Of a DNA stretch of 6,847 nucleotides, positions 1 through 5,964 are shown piece after piece. How positions within the stretch are numbered: position 1 is the stretch's first letter; every line of letters begins with the position of its first letter. Source of the stretch: a bacterium HR27. Lineage in GTDB: Bacteria > Chloroflexota > Chloroflexia > Thermomicrobiales > Thermomicrobiaceae. The position numbers and the translations under genes are program-made. The stretch is from the NCBI GenBank assembly GCA_002898975.1, contig BEID01000071.1, forward strand, positions 1-6,847, given 5' to 3'. The notes below the pieces were generated by a model. The model was given only the letters and a program-made list of their open reading frames with translations, was not told the DNA's origin and did not search any database.

Positions 1-263
1 GGAGGAAGGGCCGATTCGTGGAGCAACGTACGGATCTCGGCCCAGTCACGCGACGGCTGGTCGCTTTCGACTGCGACCTGCACGCGGGTACCGCGCAATC
101 CCTGCCGGACGACCGTCTCGGCAACGATCCGGTATCCCGTGAGGTCGAGCGAAGCGGCGAGCCGCGTCGCCACCTCGTCGACCGCAAGACCGACATCGAT
201 CAGAGCACCGAGCAGCATGTCGCCGCTCGCGCCCGAGAACGGGTCGATGACCGCAACGCGCAT
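1..263 (-). CDS. larC: LarC nickel-pincer cofactor nickel insertase, N-terminal part (runs off window)
   Basis: LarC is a CTP-dependent enzyme that inserts nickel into pyridinium-3,5-bisthiocarboxylic acid mononucleotide, the last step in making the nickel-pincer cofactor of lactate racemase-type enzymes. Eighty-seven codons are visible from the ATG at 263 and the frame is open to the window edge. The N-terminus contains the family hallmark DPFSGASGDM (residues 7-16), followed by LGALIDVGL, and near the edge DWAEIRTLL, which matches the family's conserved segment. A weak ribosome site (AAAGGTG) lies just before the start and overlaps the TGA of rlmN. The 11-nt gap suggests co-transcription with rlmN. 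No larA, larB or larE is in view, so a role in lactate racemisation cannot be inferred from context. In some bacteria larC is split and joined by programmed frameshifting, and the part that would show this lies outside the window. Confidence 0.85.
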   Translation of the reverse strand, partial: MRVAVIDPFSGASGDMLLGALIDVGLAVDEVATRLAASLDLTGYRIVAETVVRQGLRGTRVQVAVESDQPSRDWAEIRTLLHESALP

Positions 264-274
264 GCGCGCACCTT

Positions 275-1396
275 TCAGCTTGCCGCCACGAGGGGGTGAC
301 GGCGACCTCGCCGGGCTTCCTCCTGTGCCCGGAGCTGTCCGCAGGCCGCCGCGATCTCCACACCACGCGAGTAGCGTACCGTCGCGGGGATCCCGTAGTG
401 CTCGAGCACAGCGCGGAAGCGCTCGATCCGCTCCGGTGATGGGCGTCGATAGAGCGGTGCTGCTGGAGTCGGGTTGTAGGGGATGAGGTTCACGTGACAG
501 AGCAGCCCGCGCAGCTTCCGGGCAAGCTCAGCAGCGGTCTTCTCGTCGTCGTTCAGCTCTTCGATCAGGACATACTCGAATGTCACGCGCCGCCCGGTCT
601 TCGCCACGTAGCGGCGACAGGCCGCAAGCAACTCGTCGACCGGCCAGCGCCGGTTGAGCGGTACGAGCTGCGAGCGCAGCCCGTCGTTCGGCGCGTGGAG
701 CGAGACAGCCAGCTTGACCTGGTAGGGCTCGTCGGCGAGCCGGTCGATGAACGGCACCATCCCAGCAGTCGAGAGTGTGATGTGCCGGGCACCGATTCCC
801 AGTCCCTGGCGATCGTTGACGATCGCGACGAACTGCATCACCTCGTCGTAGTTCTGGAACGGCTCGCCCATACCCATGACGACGATGTTCGAGAGCCGCC
901 GTCCCCGCTCGCGAGCGACCCGCGCCGCATACACGACCTGGCTCACCATCTCGCCAGCCGTCAGGTTACGGATCAGCCCGGAAAGCCCGGTCGCACAGAA
1001 GCTGCAGCCGATCGCACAGCCGATCTGGCAGGAGACACAGACCGTCGTGCGATCCGGGTAGAACATGAGTACGGTCTCGACGAAATGCTCGTCGTCCGTC
1101 CGGAAGAGGAACTTGATCGTCTCCCCGTCGTCGGTCGAGCGCCGGCGCACTTCGACCAGGCTCGTGATCGGCAAACGGGCAGCGAGTTCCTGCCGCATCG
1201 ACTTGGGGAGCACGCTCATCACCGCATAGTCGAGCGCGAGTTGCTGGTAGGCCCAGTGGAACAGCTGCCGCGCGCGATACCGCGGGTAGCCCTGCTCGAC
1301 GACCCACGCTTCCAGCTCGGCCAGTTGGAAGTCGTGGAGTGTCCGCAGGCGCCCCGTCCGGAAACGCTCTGGTGTCGTCGATCGGGTGTCGTGCAT
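275..1396 (-). CDS. rlmN: RlmN, dual-specificity 23S rRNA A2503 / tRNA A37 C2-methyltransferase (radical SAM)
   Basis: This cytoplasmic radical-SAM enzyme methylates C2 of A2503 in 23S rRNA and of A37 in some tRNAs. The protein is 373 residues, normal for the family. The CX3CX2C iron-sulfur motif is C127-AIG-C131-SF-C134. The two catalytic cysteines of the RlmN mechanism are present: C120, seven residues before C127 as in E. coli, and C352 in the ACGQL motif that carries the methyl. The SAM-binding GMGEP is at 175-179. The N-terminal helical domain (about 20-75) has the typical RARQLFHW segment. I chose ATG 1396, which has GAAGGA 12 nt upstream. An in-frame ATG at 1429 would add 11 residues and sit 13 nt after prsW but has no good ribosome site. 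The gene is the middle of a prsW-rlmN-larC operon and ends in TGA. Confidence 0.95.
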   Translation of the reverse strand: MHDTRSTTPERFRTGRLRTLHDFQLAELEAWVVEQGYPRYRARQLFHWAYQQLALDYAVMSVLPKSMRQELAARLPITSLVEVRRRSTDDGETIKFLFRTDDEHFVETVLMFYPDRTTVCVSCQIGCAIGCSFCATGLSGLIRNLTAGEMVSQVVYAARVARERGRRLSNIVVMGMGEPFQNYDEVMQFVAIVNDRQGLGIGARHITLSTAGMVPFIDRLADEPYQVKLAVSLHAPNDGLRSQLVPLNRRWPVDELLAACRRYVAKTGRRVTFEYVLIEELNDDEKTAAELARKLRGLLCHVNLIPYNPTPAAPLYRRPSPERIERFRAVLEHYGIPATVRYSRGVEIAAACGQLRAQEEARRGRRHPLVAAS

Positions 1397-1442
1397 ACTG
1401 TCCGAGATTCCTTCACGTCGTTCGCTCATCCAGTTAAGTGTA

Positions 1443-2621
1443 TCAACGTGCTGGCCGGCTGATGACGCCGTCGAGCGCAGCTCGGTACTGACGAATCCGA
1501 GCTTCGAGCGCCTCCGCCTCGAAGACCCCGAGATAGCCCGGCAAGCGCTCACCGCGTGCGCGGTGCCAGCAACGGTACGCCCAATCCACCAGCGCGATGT
1601 CGAGCCGACGGCGGAGCCAGAACGCGCGGAACCCGTACCGCAGCAGCGTCCGCACTTGCCGCGCGCGTCGCCGCCACGGCCGGGTCAGCACGTCGAGGTC
1701 ATCCGGATCAGCGAGACCTCGTTCGACGGCACTTGCCAAATAGTGCCGGACGTCGCGCGACCGCCGGCGAGCCTGGACGACCGCGATGACCGTTAGCCCC
1801 ACCGCACCAGGAAGCAGCACGAGGACTGGGTAACCGAGGAGCACGACGGCCGCGAGCGCGCCACTCTCCTCCGCTTGCGCTAGTGTGACCGCTCCGTTCC
1901 AGAGCGCATGGAGCAACACCGCGCCGATCAGCCCGCCTGGCGGGAGCAACCAGCGAGCGAGCGGTGACCGCACCTGCACCGCCAGCCCGATACCCAGGCC
2001 GGTCACCGCGGTGTAGAGCGGGTGGCCGAAACCGGTCAGAATGCCCCGAATGACGAACAGGGCGCCTGTCCCTGCCAGCCCTCCTTCCAGGAACGCAGCG
2101 GCGTAGTAAAAGAGATCTTCGACGACGGCGAATCCCAGACCGACCAGCCCACCGTAGACGATGCCGTCAGCAACGTCGTCGAACTCGTGACGCGCCAGCA
2201 GGAACAGCGCGAACGGGAACGCACCCTTCGCTACTTCTTCCATCAGCGGTGCGAAGAGCACTGTCCCGATCGCATCGCGTGCCCCGGCGGACAGGCCCAG
2301 TAGTGCGCCGGACGACGATTCGAGCACTGCCGTCGCCAGCCCGCCACCGAGCGTCGCCACGCCGGCACCCCACCCGAACGCGAGCGCCAGCAGCCACGGT
2401 GGTTCGTGTTCCAACGGATCCAGCGCGACAAGGAACCCGACGTAGAGTGGCGCGAGAACGACCGCCAGTACCCCGCCGACGAGAAACGCAGCCGGCGAGG
2501 TACCCACCAGGGCGAGCAGCAGCACGCAGCACAGACAAGCGAGCACGAGAAAGGCCAGGCAACCGACCGTCAAGGGCCAGATGACCGATCGCGCCGGCCG
2601 CGTCGTCGGGGCACGATCCAT
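1443..2621 (-). CDS. prsW: PrsW-family intramembrane metalloprotease with long basic C-terminal tail
   Basis: PrsW proteases are polytopic membrane enzymes. The B. subtilis founder makes the site-1 cut in an anti-sigma factor. This 392-residue protein has the family motifs in order: EE-VA-K (E128, E129, K132), GFAVVED with E168, GFGHPLYT with H200, and the HALWN motif with H238 and W241. The Glu/His set is the proposed metal-binding and catalytic group. Hydrophobic segments occur at about 13-40, 44-66, 77-100, 117-142, 153-175, 184-215, 229-245 and 255-283. A roughly 105-residue cytoplasmic tail (285-392) is rich in Arg and Trp ([17 protein letters not shown]) and is not part of the protease core. 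The substrate cannot be told from context, since no sigma or anti-sigma gene is in view. GGGAG lies 10 nt before the ATG. The gene leads the operon, and its TGA is 46 nt before the chosen rlmN start. Confidence 0.9.
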   Translation of the reverse strand: MDRAPTTRPARSVIWPLTVGCLAFLVLACLCCVLLLALVGTSPAAFLVGGVLAVVLAPLYVGFLVALDPLEHEPPWLLALAFGWGAGVATLGGGLATAVLESSSGALLGLSAGARDAIGTVLFAPLMEEVAKGAFPFALFLLARHEFDDVADGIVYGGLVGLGFAVVEDLFYYAAAFLEGGLAGTGALFVIRGILTGFGHPLYTAVTGLGIGLAVQVRSPLARWLLPPGGLIGAVLLHALWNGAVTLAQAEESGALAAVVLLGYPVLVLLPGAVGLTVIAVVQARRRSRDVRHYLASAVERGLADPDDLDVLTRPWRRRARQVRTLLRYGFRAFWLRRRLDIALVDWAYRCWHRARGERLPGYLGVFEAEALEARIRQYRAALDGVISRPAR

Positions 2622-2644
2622 CGCACGCGAACTCCCGGCTGCAG

Positions 2645-2658
2645 GCGAACCGGTTCGC
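2645..2658. promoter_or_regulatory. Perfect 14-bp palindrome in the divergent prsW / dehI-like promoter region
   Basis: GCGAACCGGTTCGC equals its own reverse complement and lies in the 98-bp gap (2622-2719) between two divergent genes, 24 bp from the prsW start. It is followed by a tandem GTATCGTATCGT (2661-2672), which offers weak -10-like hexamers on both strands (TATCGT on plus, TACGAT on minus). No convincing -35 accompanies them. Its size and position suit a dimeric repressor's operator, but no specific regulator is identified. Confidence 0.35.
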
Positions 2659-2703
2659 GTGTATCGTATCGTGCGAGAGGAACTGTGCGCGACAGCATGC
2701 GCG

Positions 2704-2711
2704 AAGAGGAG
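2704..2711 (+). promoter_or_regulatory. Ribosome binding site that fixes the start of the DehI-like gene
   Basis: AAGAGGAG lies 8 nt before ATG 2720. A possible in-frame GTG start at 2711 overlaps the last base of this site and so has no usable spacing, which decides for 2720. Confidence 0.7.
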
Positions 2712-2719
2712 TGCGACCG

Positions 2720-3631
2720 ATGGCCGAGCGTCACGAGCGAGCAGAGCAGGAACTGCTGGAACAGCTGAGAGAAATCTGGCCGAGCGACGCTCCGGATCGC
2801 GTCCGGCCGGTCTACGAGGATATCCGCACCGCCCTGCGCGTACCGGACGTGCCCTATCCGTTCCGGTTCCTCGCTCACTGGCCGCCCTATCTCGCCTATG
2901 CCGTCCGCCAGTTCAGTCCGTTCGTGCGTTCGCTCGCCTTCGAGGCCGCCGCTGATGCGCTCCGGGCCGAGGTCGCCCAGGCGCTCGCTGCTACCGCGCG
3001 CCGGGAGCGCTTCGAACCCATCCGCGCGCTCGTCCTCCGCGAGCACGAGCTGGTACCGAAGCTCCTGCTCGTCCTCACCGCGTTCGCAGTCGGCCTGCGC
3101 GGGCGCAACACCGAACCCGCGCCGCCGCTCGGCACGACGCTACCGCGCGAGGAGTCGCCCCCGGTGCGACCGGCTGAGTTCCCGCGGATGATCGACGAGC
3201 GGATCGCACCGCTGCCCGATCTCCGCAGCCTTCCCGATACAGCCCGAGCCGCGCTCGACGAGCTCGCCACCCTGCGCGGCGCACCAGCTGTCGACGACTT
3301 CAGCCGGGCACTGGCGATCACCGATGCGGAAGCGCTTCGCCATCTCGTCCAGCTGCGGCAGGAGCAGCCAGGTTCCGCTCTCGCCACGCTCCGTACACAG
3401 ATCGACCAGCTGGCCGACTGGCTCGTGCGGCGCTTCACGCTCCCAGGAGCGAAGGTGCTGCCGGACTTCATGGTTGCGGAAGCCGACGTGCCGGTGATTC
3501 GGGCAGCCGTGGAAGCGCTCCAGGCAGTAGCCCGCGAATCGTTGCTCGATGTCACGCTGGCTCGCCTGGTGCTCGACGGTGCGGAAGCTGCCAGGCGATC
3601 GCCGTACCCCGTCAGCCAGCCGGTGGGGTAA
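2720..3631 (+). CDS. DehI-family (2-haloacid dehalogenase-like) protein
   Basis: The protein is 303 residues, all-helical in character, with no signal peptide. Residues 31-71 (VYEDIRTALRVP, PFRFLAHWPPYL) strongly resemble the first repeat of the DehI family, named in databases as halocarboxylic acid dehydrogenase/dehalogenase DehI. Genuine DehI hydrolyses both D- and L-2-haloacids by direct water attack using an Asp in the second half. The second half here (about 160-290, with FSRALAITDAEALRHL at 194-209) looks like a diverged copy of the first, in line with the pseudo-dimer fold. I cannot place the catalytic Asp with confidence, so dehalogenase activity is not established. Many relatives in soil and thermophilic bacteria are of unknown function. 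Start ATG 2720 has AAGAGGAG 8 nt upstream. The gene diverges from prsW, and its tail overlaps the ccdA-like locus by 20 bp. Confidence 0.75.
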   Translation: MAERHERAEQELLEQLREIWPSDAPDRVRPVYEDIRTALRVPDVPYPFRFLAHWPPYLAYAVRQFSPFVRSLAFEAAADALRAEVAQALAATARRERFEPIRALVLREHELVPKLLLVLTAFAVGLRGRNTEPAPPLGTTLPREESPPVRPAEFPRMIDERIAPLPDLRSLPDTARAALDELATLRGAPAVDDFSRALAITDAEALRHLVQLRQEQPGSALATLRTQIDQLADWLVRRFTLPGAKVLPDFMVAEADVPVIRAAVEALQAVARESLLDVTLARLVLDGAEAARRSPYPVSQPVG

Positions 3632-3871
3632 CTGGGAACAGGCCGGTGAACGGCTCCGGCCACAGTGCCGTCGCGAAGTAATAGACAGCGAGGCGACGAG
3701 GAGGACGAACGAAGCCGAGCGTACGAAGCCGAAGGCCGAGCGTGCTCGGGTCCGGAGCGCGGCACCAGCTCGCTCCGTGAGCGACCGGCACGCGACGAGA
3801 CCAGCAACGAAGCTCGCGGCTGCGACGGCGAATCCGATGAGCGCGAACATCGGGTTGTACGCCGCACTGTG

Positions 3872-3904
3872 CACGGCCAGACCGGCCATGATCGGTCCCG
3901 TTCA
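3872..3904 (-). promoter_or_regulatory. In-frame TGA with bacterial SECIS-like hairpin
   Basis: On the minus strand, UGA (3904-3902) is followed after 11 nt by a 7-bp stem, CATGGCC-GGTCT-GGCCGTG (3890-3872), with one G-U pair and a GGUCU loop. Counting U of UGA as 1, U17, G22, G23, U24, C25 and U26 are the same as in the E. coli fdhF SECIS, and the loop begins 18 nt after UGA in both. U17, G23 and U24 are the bases known to matter for SelB binding in E. coli. Here U17 is in a G-U wobble rather than a clear bulge. Caution: GGT CTG also encodes Gly-Leu of the family's own sequence (MAGLA), so part of the match could be forced by the protein. Confidence 0.55.
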
Positions 3905-4198
3905 GCCGAACCCAGCCAAGACGAAACCTGCACCGGCCGCAACCGAACGGAGGAAGGACGGCTGCTCGCCGACACGGAGGAGCCGCCGCCCGGTGCGGCT
4001 CACGAGCGTTCCCGGCGGACTCCACCAGCCGCGCTGTGCCGCTGCAAGTGCAACGAGCACCAGTGCGACGGCGAACCGGAGAATGCGCCCAGCTGCACTC
4101 AGGAACGTCACACCGGCGATCAGGGGCGCGACGCCGGCTGCGATCGCTCCACCGAGCAGCAGGAACACACTGCTGGCACCCAGTCCGACACCGATCGA

Positions 4199-4201
4199 CT
4201 A
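4199..4201 (-). other. In-frame TAG interrupting the ccdA-like reading frame
   Basis: The TAG lies in the loop after the SPC helix, between EGEGSAR and SIGVGLGASS. The frame is the same on both sides, and the protein family requires the two parts to be continuous. No ATG, GTG or TTG restart lies in this frame until GTG 4168, which would cut off the start of the next helix. TAG is used as a normal stop by the neighbouring osmC-like gene, so general recoding is not likely. Confidence 0.8.
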
Positions 4202-4562
4202 GCGAGCGCTTCCCTCACCTTCGCGACTCGCACGACGCGCCACGGTCGCCAGGAAGAGCGGGAATGAGCAGGGTGAGAGAAGACTGGCCAGCCCGGCAAG
4301 TACTGCCAGGGGCAACAGCGACAACGCATCGATGGGTGGCAACCGGAAGCGCGGATAGTGCACGTAGGCGAACCAGTAACCGAGCAACAACAGTACGAAC
4401 ACGGCTGCGAAAGCGAGGATCGTCTGCAGCTGGGGGTGACGTGCTCCCTGGTGACGCATCCGAACACCTGTCGATCGTGTCATCCCGCCTGGCCGCAGGT
4501 TCGACCGGTATCGACCGTCGCTGAACCTCGCACCCGGGACATGCGACGGCTATGCTTCAGCC

Positions 4563-4579
4563 GCCGCGTCTTGCGCGGC
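4563..4579. repeat. Small inverted repeat in the ccdA-osmC divergent region
   Basis: GCCGCG-TCTTG-CGCGGC forms perfect 6-bp arms around a 5-nt loop, 11 bp from the CsoR-type operator. In a ccdA-directed transcript it would fold in the leader; in the osmC direction it lies upstream of the operator. There is no T-run, so it does not look like an intrinsic terminator. Chance in GC-rich DNA is possible. Confidence 0.3.
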
Positions 4580-4590
4580 ACGTATGCCAG

Positions 4591-4609
4591 TATACCCCTG
4601 TGGGGTATA
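4591..4609. promoter_or_regulatory. CsoR/CstR-type operator between ccdA-like and osmC-like genes
   Basis: TATACCCC-TGT-GGGGTATA is a perfect inverted repeat with 8-bp arms and a 3-nt centre. The run of four C followed by four G flanked by TA-rich ends is the known signature of operators bound by CsoR-family repressors, which include copper-sensing CsoR and persulfide-sensing CstR. It lies 25 bp before the osmC ATG and about 107 bp before the ccdA ATG. It contains -10-like hexamers on the minus strand (TATACT 4593-4588) and on the plus strand (TATAGC 4606-4611), so bound repressor could block both genes. Which metal or sulfur signal is sensed cannot be told from the site. The repressor gene is not in the window. 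Confidence 0.65.
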
Positions 4610-4634
4610 GCGAGCGATCGAGAGGAGGACAGCG

Positions 4635-5150
4635 ATGGATCTGCGGACCCTGCAACGCCCGCTCAAGCAGCGGTACCGGGAGCAACCGGAAGCTGCCCAG
4701 ATCACGCTGCGCGCGGTCGCCGGCCAGTTCGAGAGCCCCCTGCGCTGCGTCATCGAAACGACCGGCGGCACGATCGTCAGCGAGGCACACCCTGGCGTCG
4801 GCGGTCCTGGGACCGCGAGCTGCTCCGGCGATCTCCTGCTGGCCGCGCTCGCTGCCTGCGCGCAGATCACCTGCCAGATGGTCGCGACTGCGCTCGGCAT
4901 TCCCTATCGCCGCATCAGCGTGGCGGCTGAGGGTGATCTCGACCTGCGGGGAACGCTCGGTGTCTCTCGCGAGGTACCGGTCGGTTTCCAGGCGATCCGG
5001 CTGCTGGTCGAGATCGATGCGCCGGAGGCGACACCGGAGCAGCTCGCCAACTTGCGGGAGAAGACCGAGCAATTCTGCGTGATCTACCAGACGCTTCGCC
5101 AGCCACCTGCGGTGACCGTTCAGTGGTCGCAGGTCGATGCTCAGCCGTAG
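4635..5150 (+). CDS. OsmC/Ohr-family thiol peroxidase-like protein
   Basis: OsmC-family proteins are small dimeric cytoplasmic enzymes that reduce organic peroxides, and in some groups handle persulfides, using two active-site cysteines. This 171-residue protein is of usual or slightly long size. The helix with the first active Cys is GDLLLAALAAC (C75) and the second motif is EQFCVIYQTL (C148), matching the family's pairing. Extra cysteines occur at 38, 63 and 80; C63 lies in the stretch just before the first active helix. The first 22 or so residues are a polar leader outside the core. AGAGGAGG lies 6 nt before the ATG. The gene diverges from the ccdA-like locus across a CsoR/CstR-type operator, which points to metal- or persulfide-linked redox control rather than classical OhrR control. 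Its 3' end overlaps rraA convergently by 10 bp. The exact substrate is not known. Confidence 0.85.
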   Translation: MDLRTLQRPLKQRYREQPEAAQITLRAVAGQFESPLRCVIETTGGTIVSEAHPGVGGPGTASCSGDLLLAALAACAQITCQMVATALGIPYRRISVAAEGDLDLRGTLGVSREVPVGFQAIRLLVEIDAPEATPEQLANLREKTEQFCVIYQTLRQPPAVTVQWSQVDAQP

Positions 5151-5821
5151 AGTTCCGCCAAACGGTCGATCGTAAAGCCCGGTGCCTGGCAGGCCTCGAT
5201 GATCCGCCGCTCGCGTGCTTCGACTTCCTTGGCGGCCCGGTACAGTTCCGGCGCGATCTCGAGCGGAATCTGGATCACACCGTGCTTATCACCGTGCAGA
5301 AGATCGCCCGGCTGGACGGTCAACCCGCCGACGGTGACCGGCGTCCCGAACTCGACGACGTGCACGTAGGCGTGCGAGACCTGCACCTGACTCGCGAAGA
5401 AATGGAACCCCAAGCGTTCCACTTCGTCGAGGTCGCGCACACCGCCGTTGGTCACCGTCCCGATGCAGCCGAGCGCACGGTGGATGTTCGCGTTCACCTC
5501 GCCCCAGAAAGAACCGACCGGTGGATCGTCGAGGTCTTGGATCACGACGATCCGCGGCTCGGGAATTGTCAGGATGTACTCCCACATCGCCCGGCGGGGT
5601 ACCGCCTCGCCGGGTCGCGGGGGTTGCGCCGCCCGGATCTTGGCTGTGACCGCGTAACCGACCATCGTGCCGAGGTGCGGGAACATGCACTTGATACTGG
5701 CATCCATGAAGCCGACATTGCGTGGCCGGATATCGAACGTCTCGATCGCGTTGGCGACGGTCGGTGTGGTCAGCGTCTGGAGCGCCTTGAGTACTTCCGG
5801 TGCCAGCGGTGCCTTCGCCAT
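5141..5821 (-). CDS. RraA / HMG-aldolase family protein (4-hydroxy-4-methyl-2-oxoglutarate aldolase-like)
   Basis: This family covers Mg-dependent class II aldolases that split 4-hydroxy-4-methyl-2-oxoglutarate or 4-carboxy-4-hydroxy-2-oxoadipate to pyruvate, and RraA, a regulator of RNase E activity. The protein is 226 residues, typical. Seen motifs are GEVNANIHRALG (107-118), TNGGVRDLDEV (124-134) with the substrate/metal pair R129-D130, and PGDLLHGDKHGV (171-182). These are the active-site signatures of the aldolase subgroup, and their retention favours an enzyme. It is also often labelled demethylmenaquinone methyltransferase, an old misannotation. AGGAGG lies 7 nt before the ATG. The gene diverges from the amidase and converges on osmC, with 10 bp of overlap. 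No other genes of aromatic ring-cleavage pathways are in view, so the substrate is unassigned. Confidence 0.88.
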   Translation of the reverse strand: MAKAPLAPEVLKALQTLTTPTVANAIETFDIRPRNVGFMDASIKCMFPHLGTMVGYAVTAKIRAAQPPRPGEAVPRRAMWEYILTIPEPRIVVIQDLDDPPVGSFWGEVNANIHRALGCIGTVTNGGVRDLDEVERLGFHFFASQVQVSHAYVHVVEFGTPVTVGGLTVQPGDLLHGDKHGVIQIPLEIAPELYRAAKEVEARERRIIEACQAPGFTIDRLAELYG

Positions 5822-5964
5822 CGTTCACCCTCCTCACACGTTCCCCTTCGCCGCACGGCGCATCATAGCGGAGATGAGCGATCCGCGCAGCTGGTCTTCC
5901 GTCGCGCACTCCGGTACGATGCTCGCGCACGGAGCGGTCTGCGACCGATCAACGGGGGACAACG
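5822..5964. promoter_or_regulatory. Divergent intergenic region with weak promoter candidates for rraA-like and amidase genes
   Basis: The 143-bp gap must hold promoters for both genes. On the minus strand a good -10-like TATGAT (5867-5862) lies 41 nt from the rraA-like start, but no recognisable -35 accompanies it. On the plus strand TACGAT (5915-5920) lies about 45 nt before the amidase ATG, again without a clear -35. No palindrome or riboswitch-like fold was seen. Confidence 0.25.

Larger units (their letters stand above)
3612..4483 (-). pseudogene. ccdA: CcdA/DsbD-type membrane thiol-disulfide carrier, interrupted by TAG, TGA (possible selenocysteine) and a -1 frameshift
   Basis: Read through its interruptions, this locus gives a roughly 290-residue polytopic protein of the CcdA/DsbD transmembrane family, which passes electrons from cytoplasmic thioredoxin across the membrane. 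From ATG 4483 there is an anchor helix (about 21-43), then AGLASLLSPCSFPLFLA with the first redox Cys at 72. Codon 95 is TAG (4201-4199). The same frame resumes with SIGVGLGASSVFLLLGG, further helices, and AGFG-TGA-TGPIMAGLA. Here the TGA (codon 194, 3904-3902) stands exactly where CcdA has its second redox Cys (PCxGP). The frame goes on to about 3689 (SFVLLVAS). The best continuation is then one frame back (VYYFATALW...PPAG), ending at TGA 3614-3612 beside the convergent gene's stop. The original frame would instead run some 490 bp antisense into its neighbour with poor codon use. ATG 4459, with AGGTG 5 nt upstream, is an alternative start; GTG 4168 could restart after the TAG. It is either a decaying gene or a selenoprotein gene with added damage. 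I see the family clearly; its functional state is open. Confidence 0.7.

Noticed and set aside
494..1462. Long plus-strand open frame opposite rlmN
   Set aside because: It is the antisense shadow of a clearly recognised rlmN in GC-rich DNA and resembles no protein family.
2645..2658. LexA/SOS box
   Set aside because: The half-sites GAAC and GTTC are separated by 2 nt; the Gram-positive type SOS box needs 4.
2711..2719. Upstream GTG start for the DehI-like gene
   Set aside because: It overlaps the end of the ribosome binding site, while ATG 2720 has proper spacing.
3140..3889. A 249-residue minus-strand gene starting at ATG 3889
   Set aside because: Its first part is the C-terminal half of the ccdA-like protein after the TGA, and the rest is antisense to the DehI-like gene, so it is not a separate gene.
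3902..3904. TGA read as tryptophan by an altered genetic code
   Set aside because: TGA ends rlmN, prsW and rraA in this window, and TGG is used for Trp throughout.
2896..3975. Long Ser/Arg-rich minus-strand open frame under the DehI-like gene and the ccdA 3' end
   Set aside because: Its composition is typical of a shadow frame; the DehI-like gene and the ccdA-like frame explain the region.
4199..4201. TAG read as pyrrolysine
   Set aside because: Pyrrolysine use is not expected outside methylamine users, no pyl gene is in view, the osmC-like gene ends in TAG, and the site is a loop rather than an active site.
4563..4579. Intrinsic terminator
   Set aside because: The hairpin has no following T-run on either strand and lies between two divergent starts.
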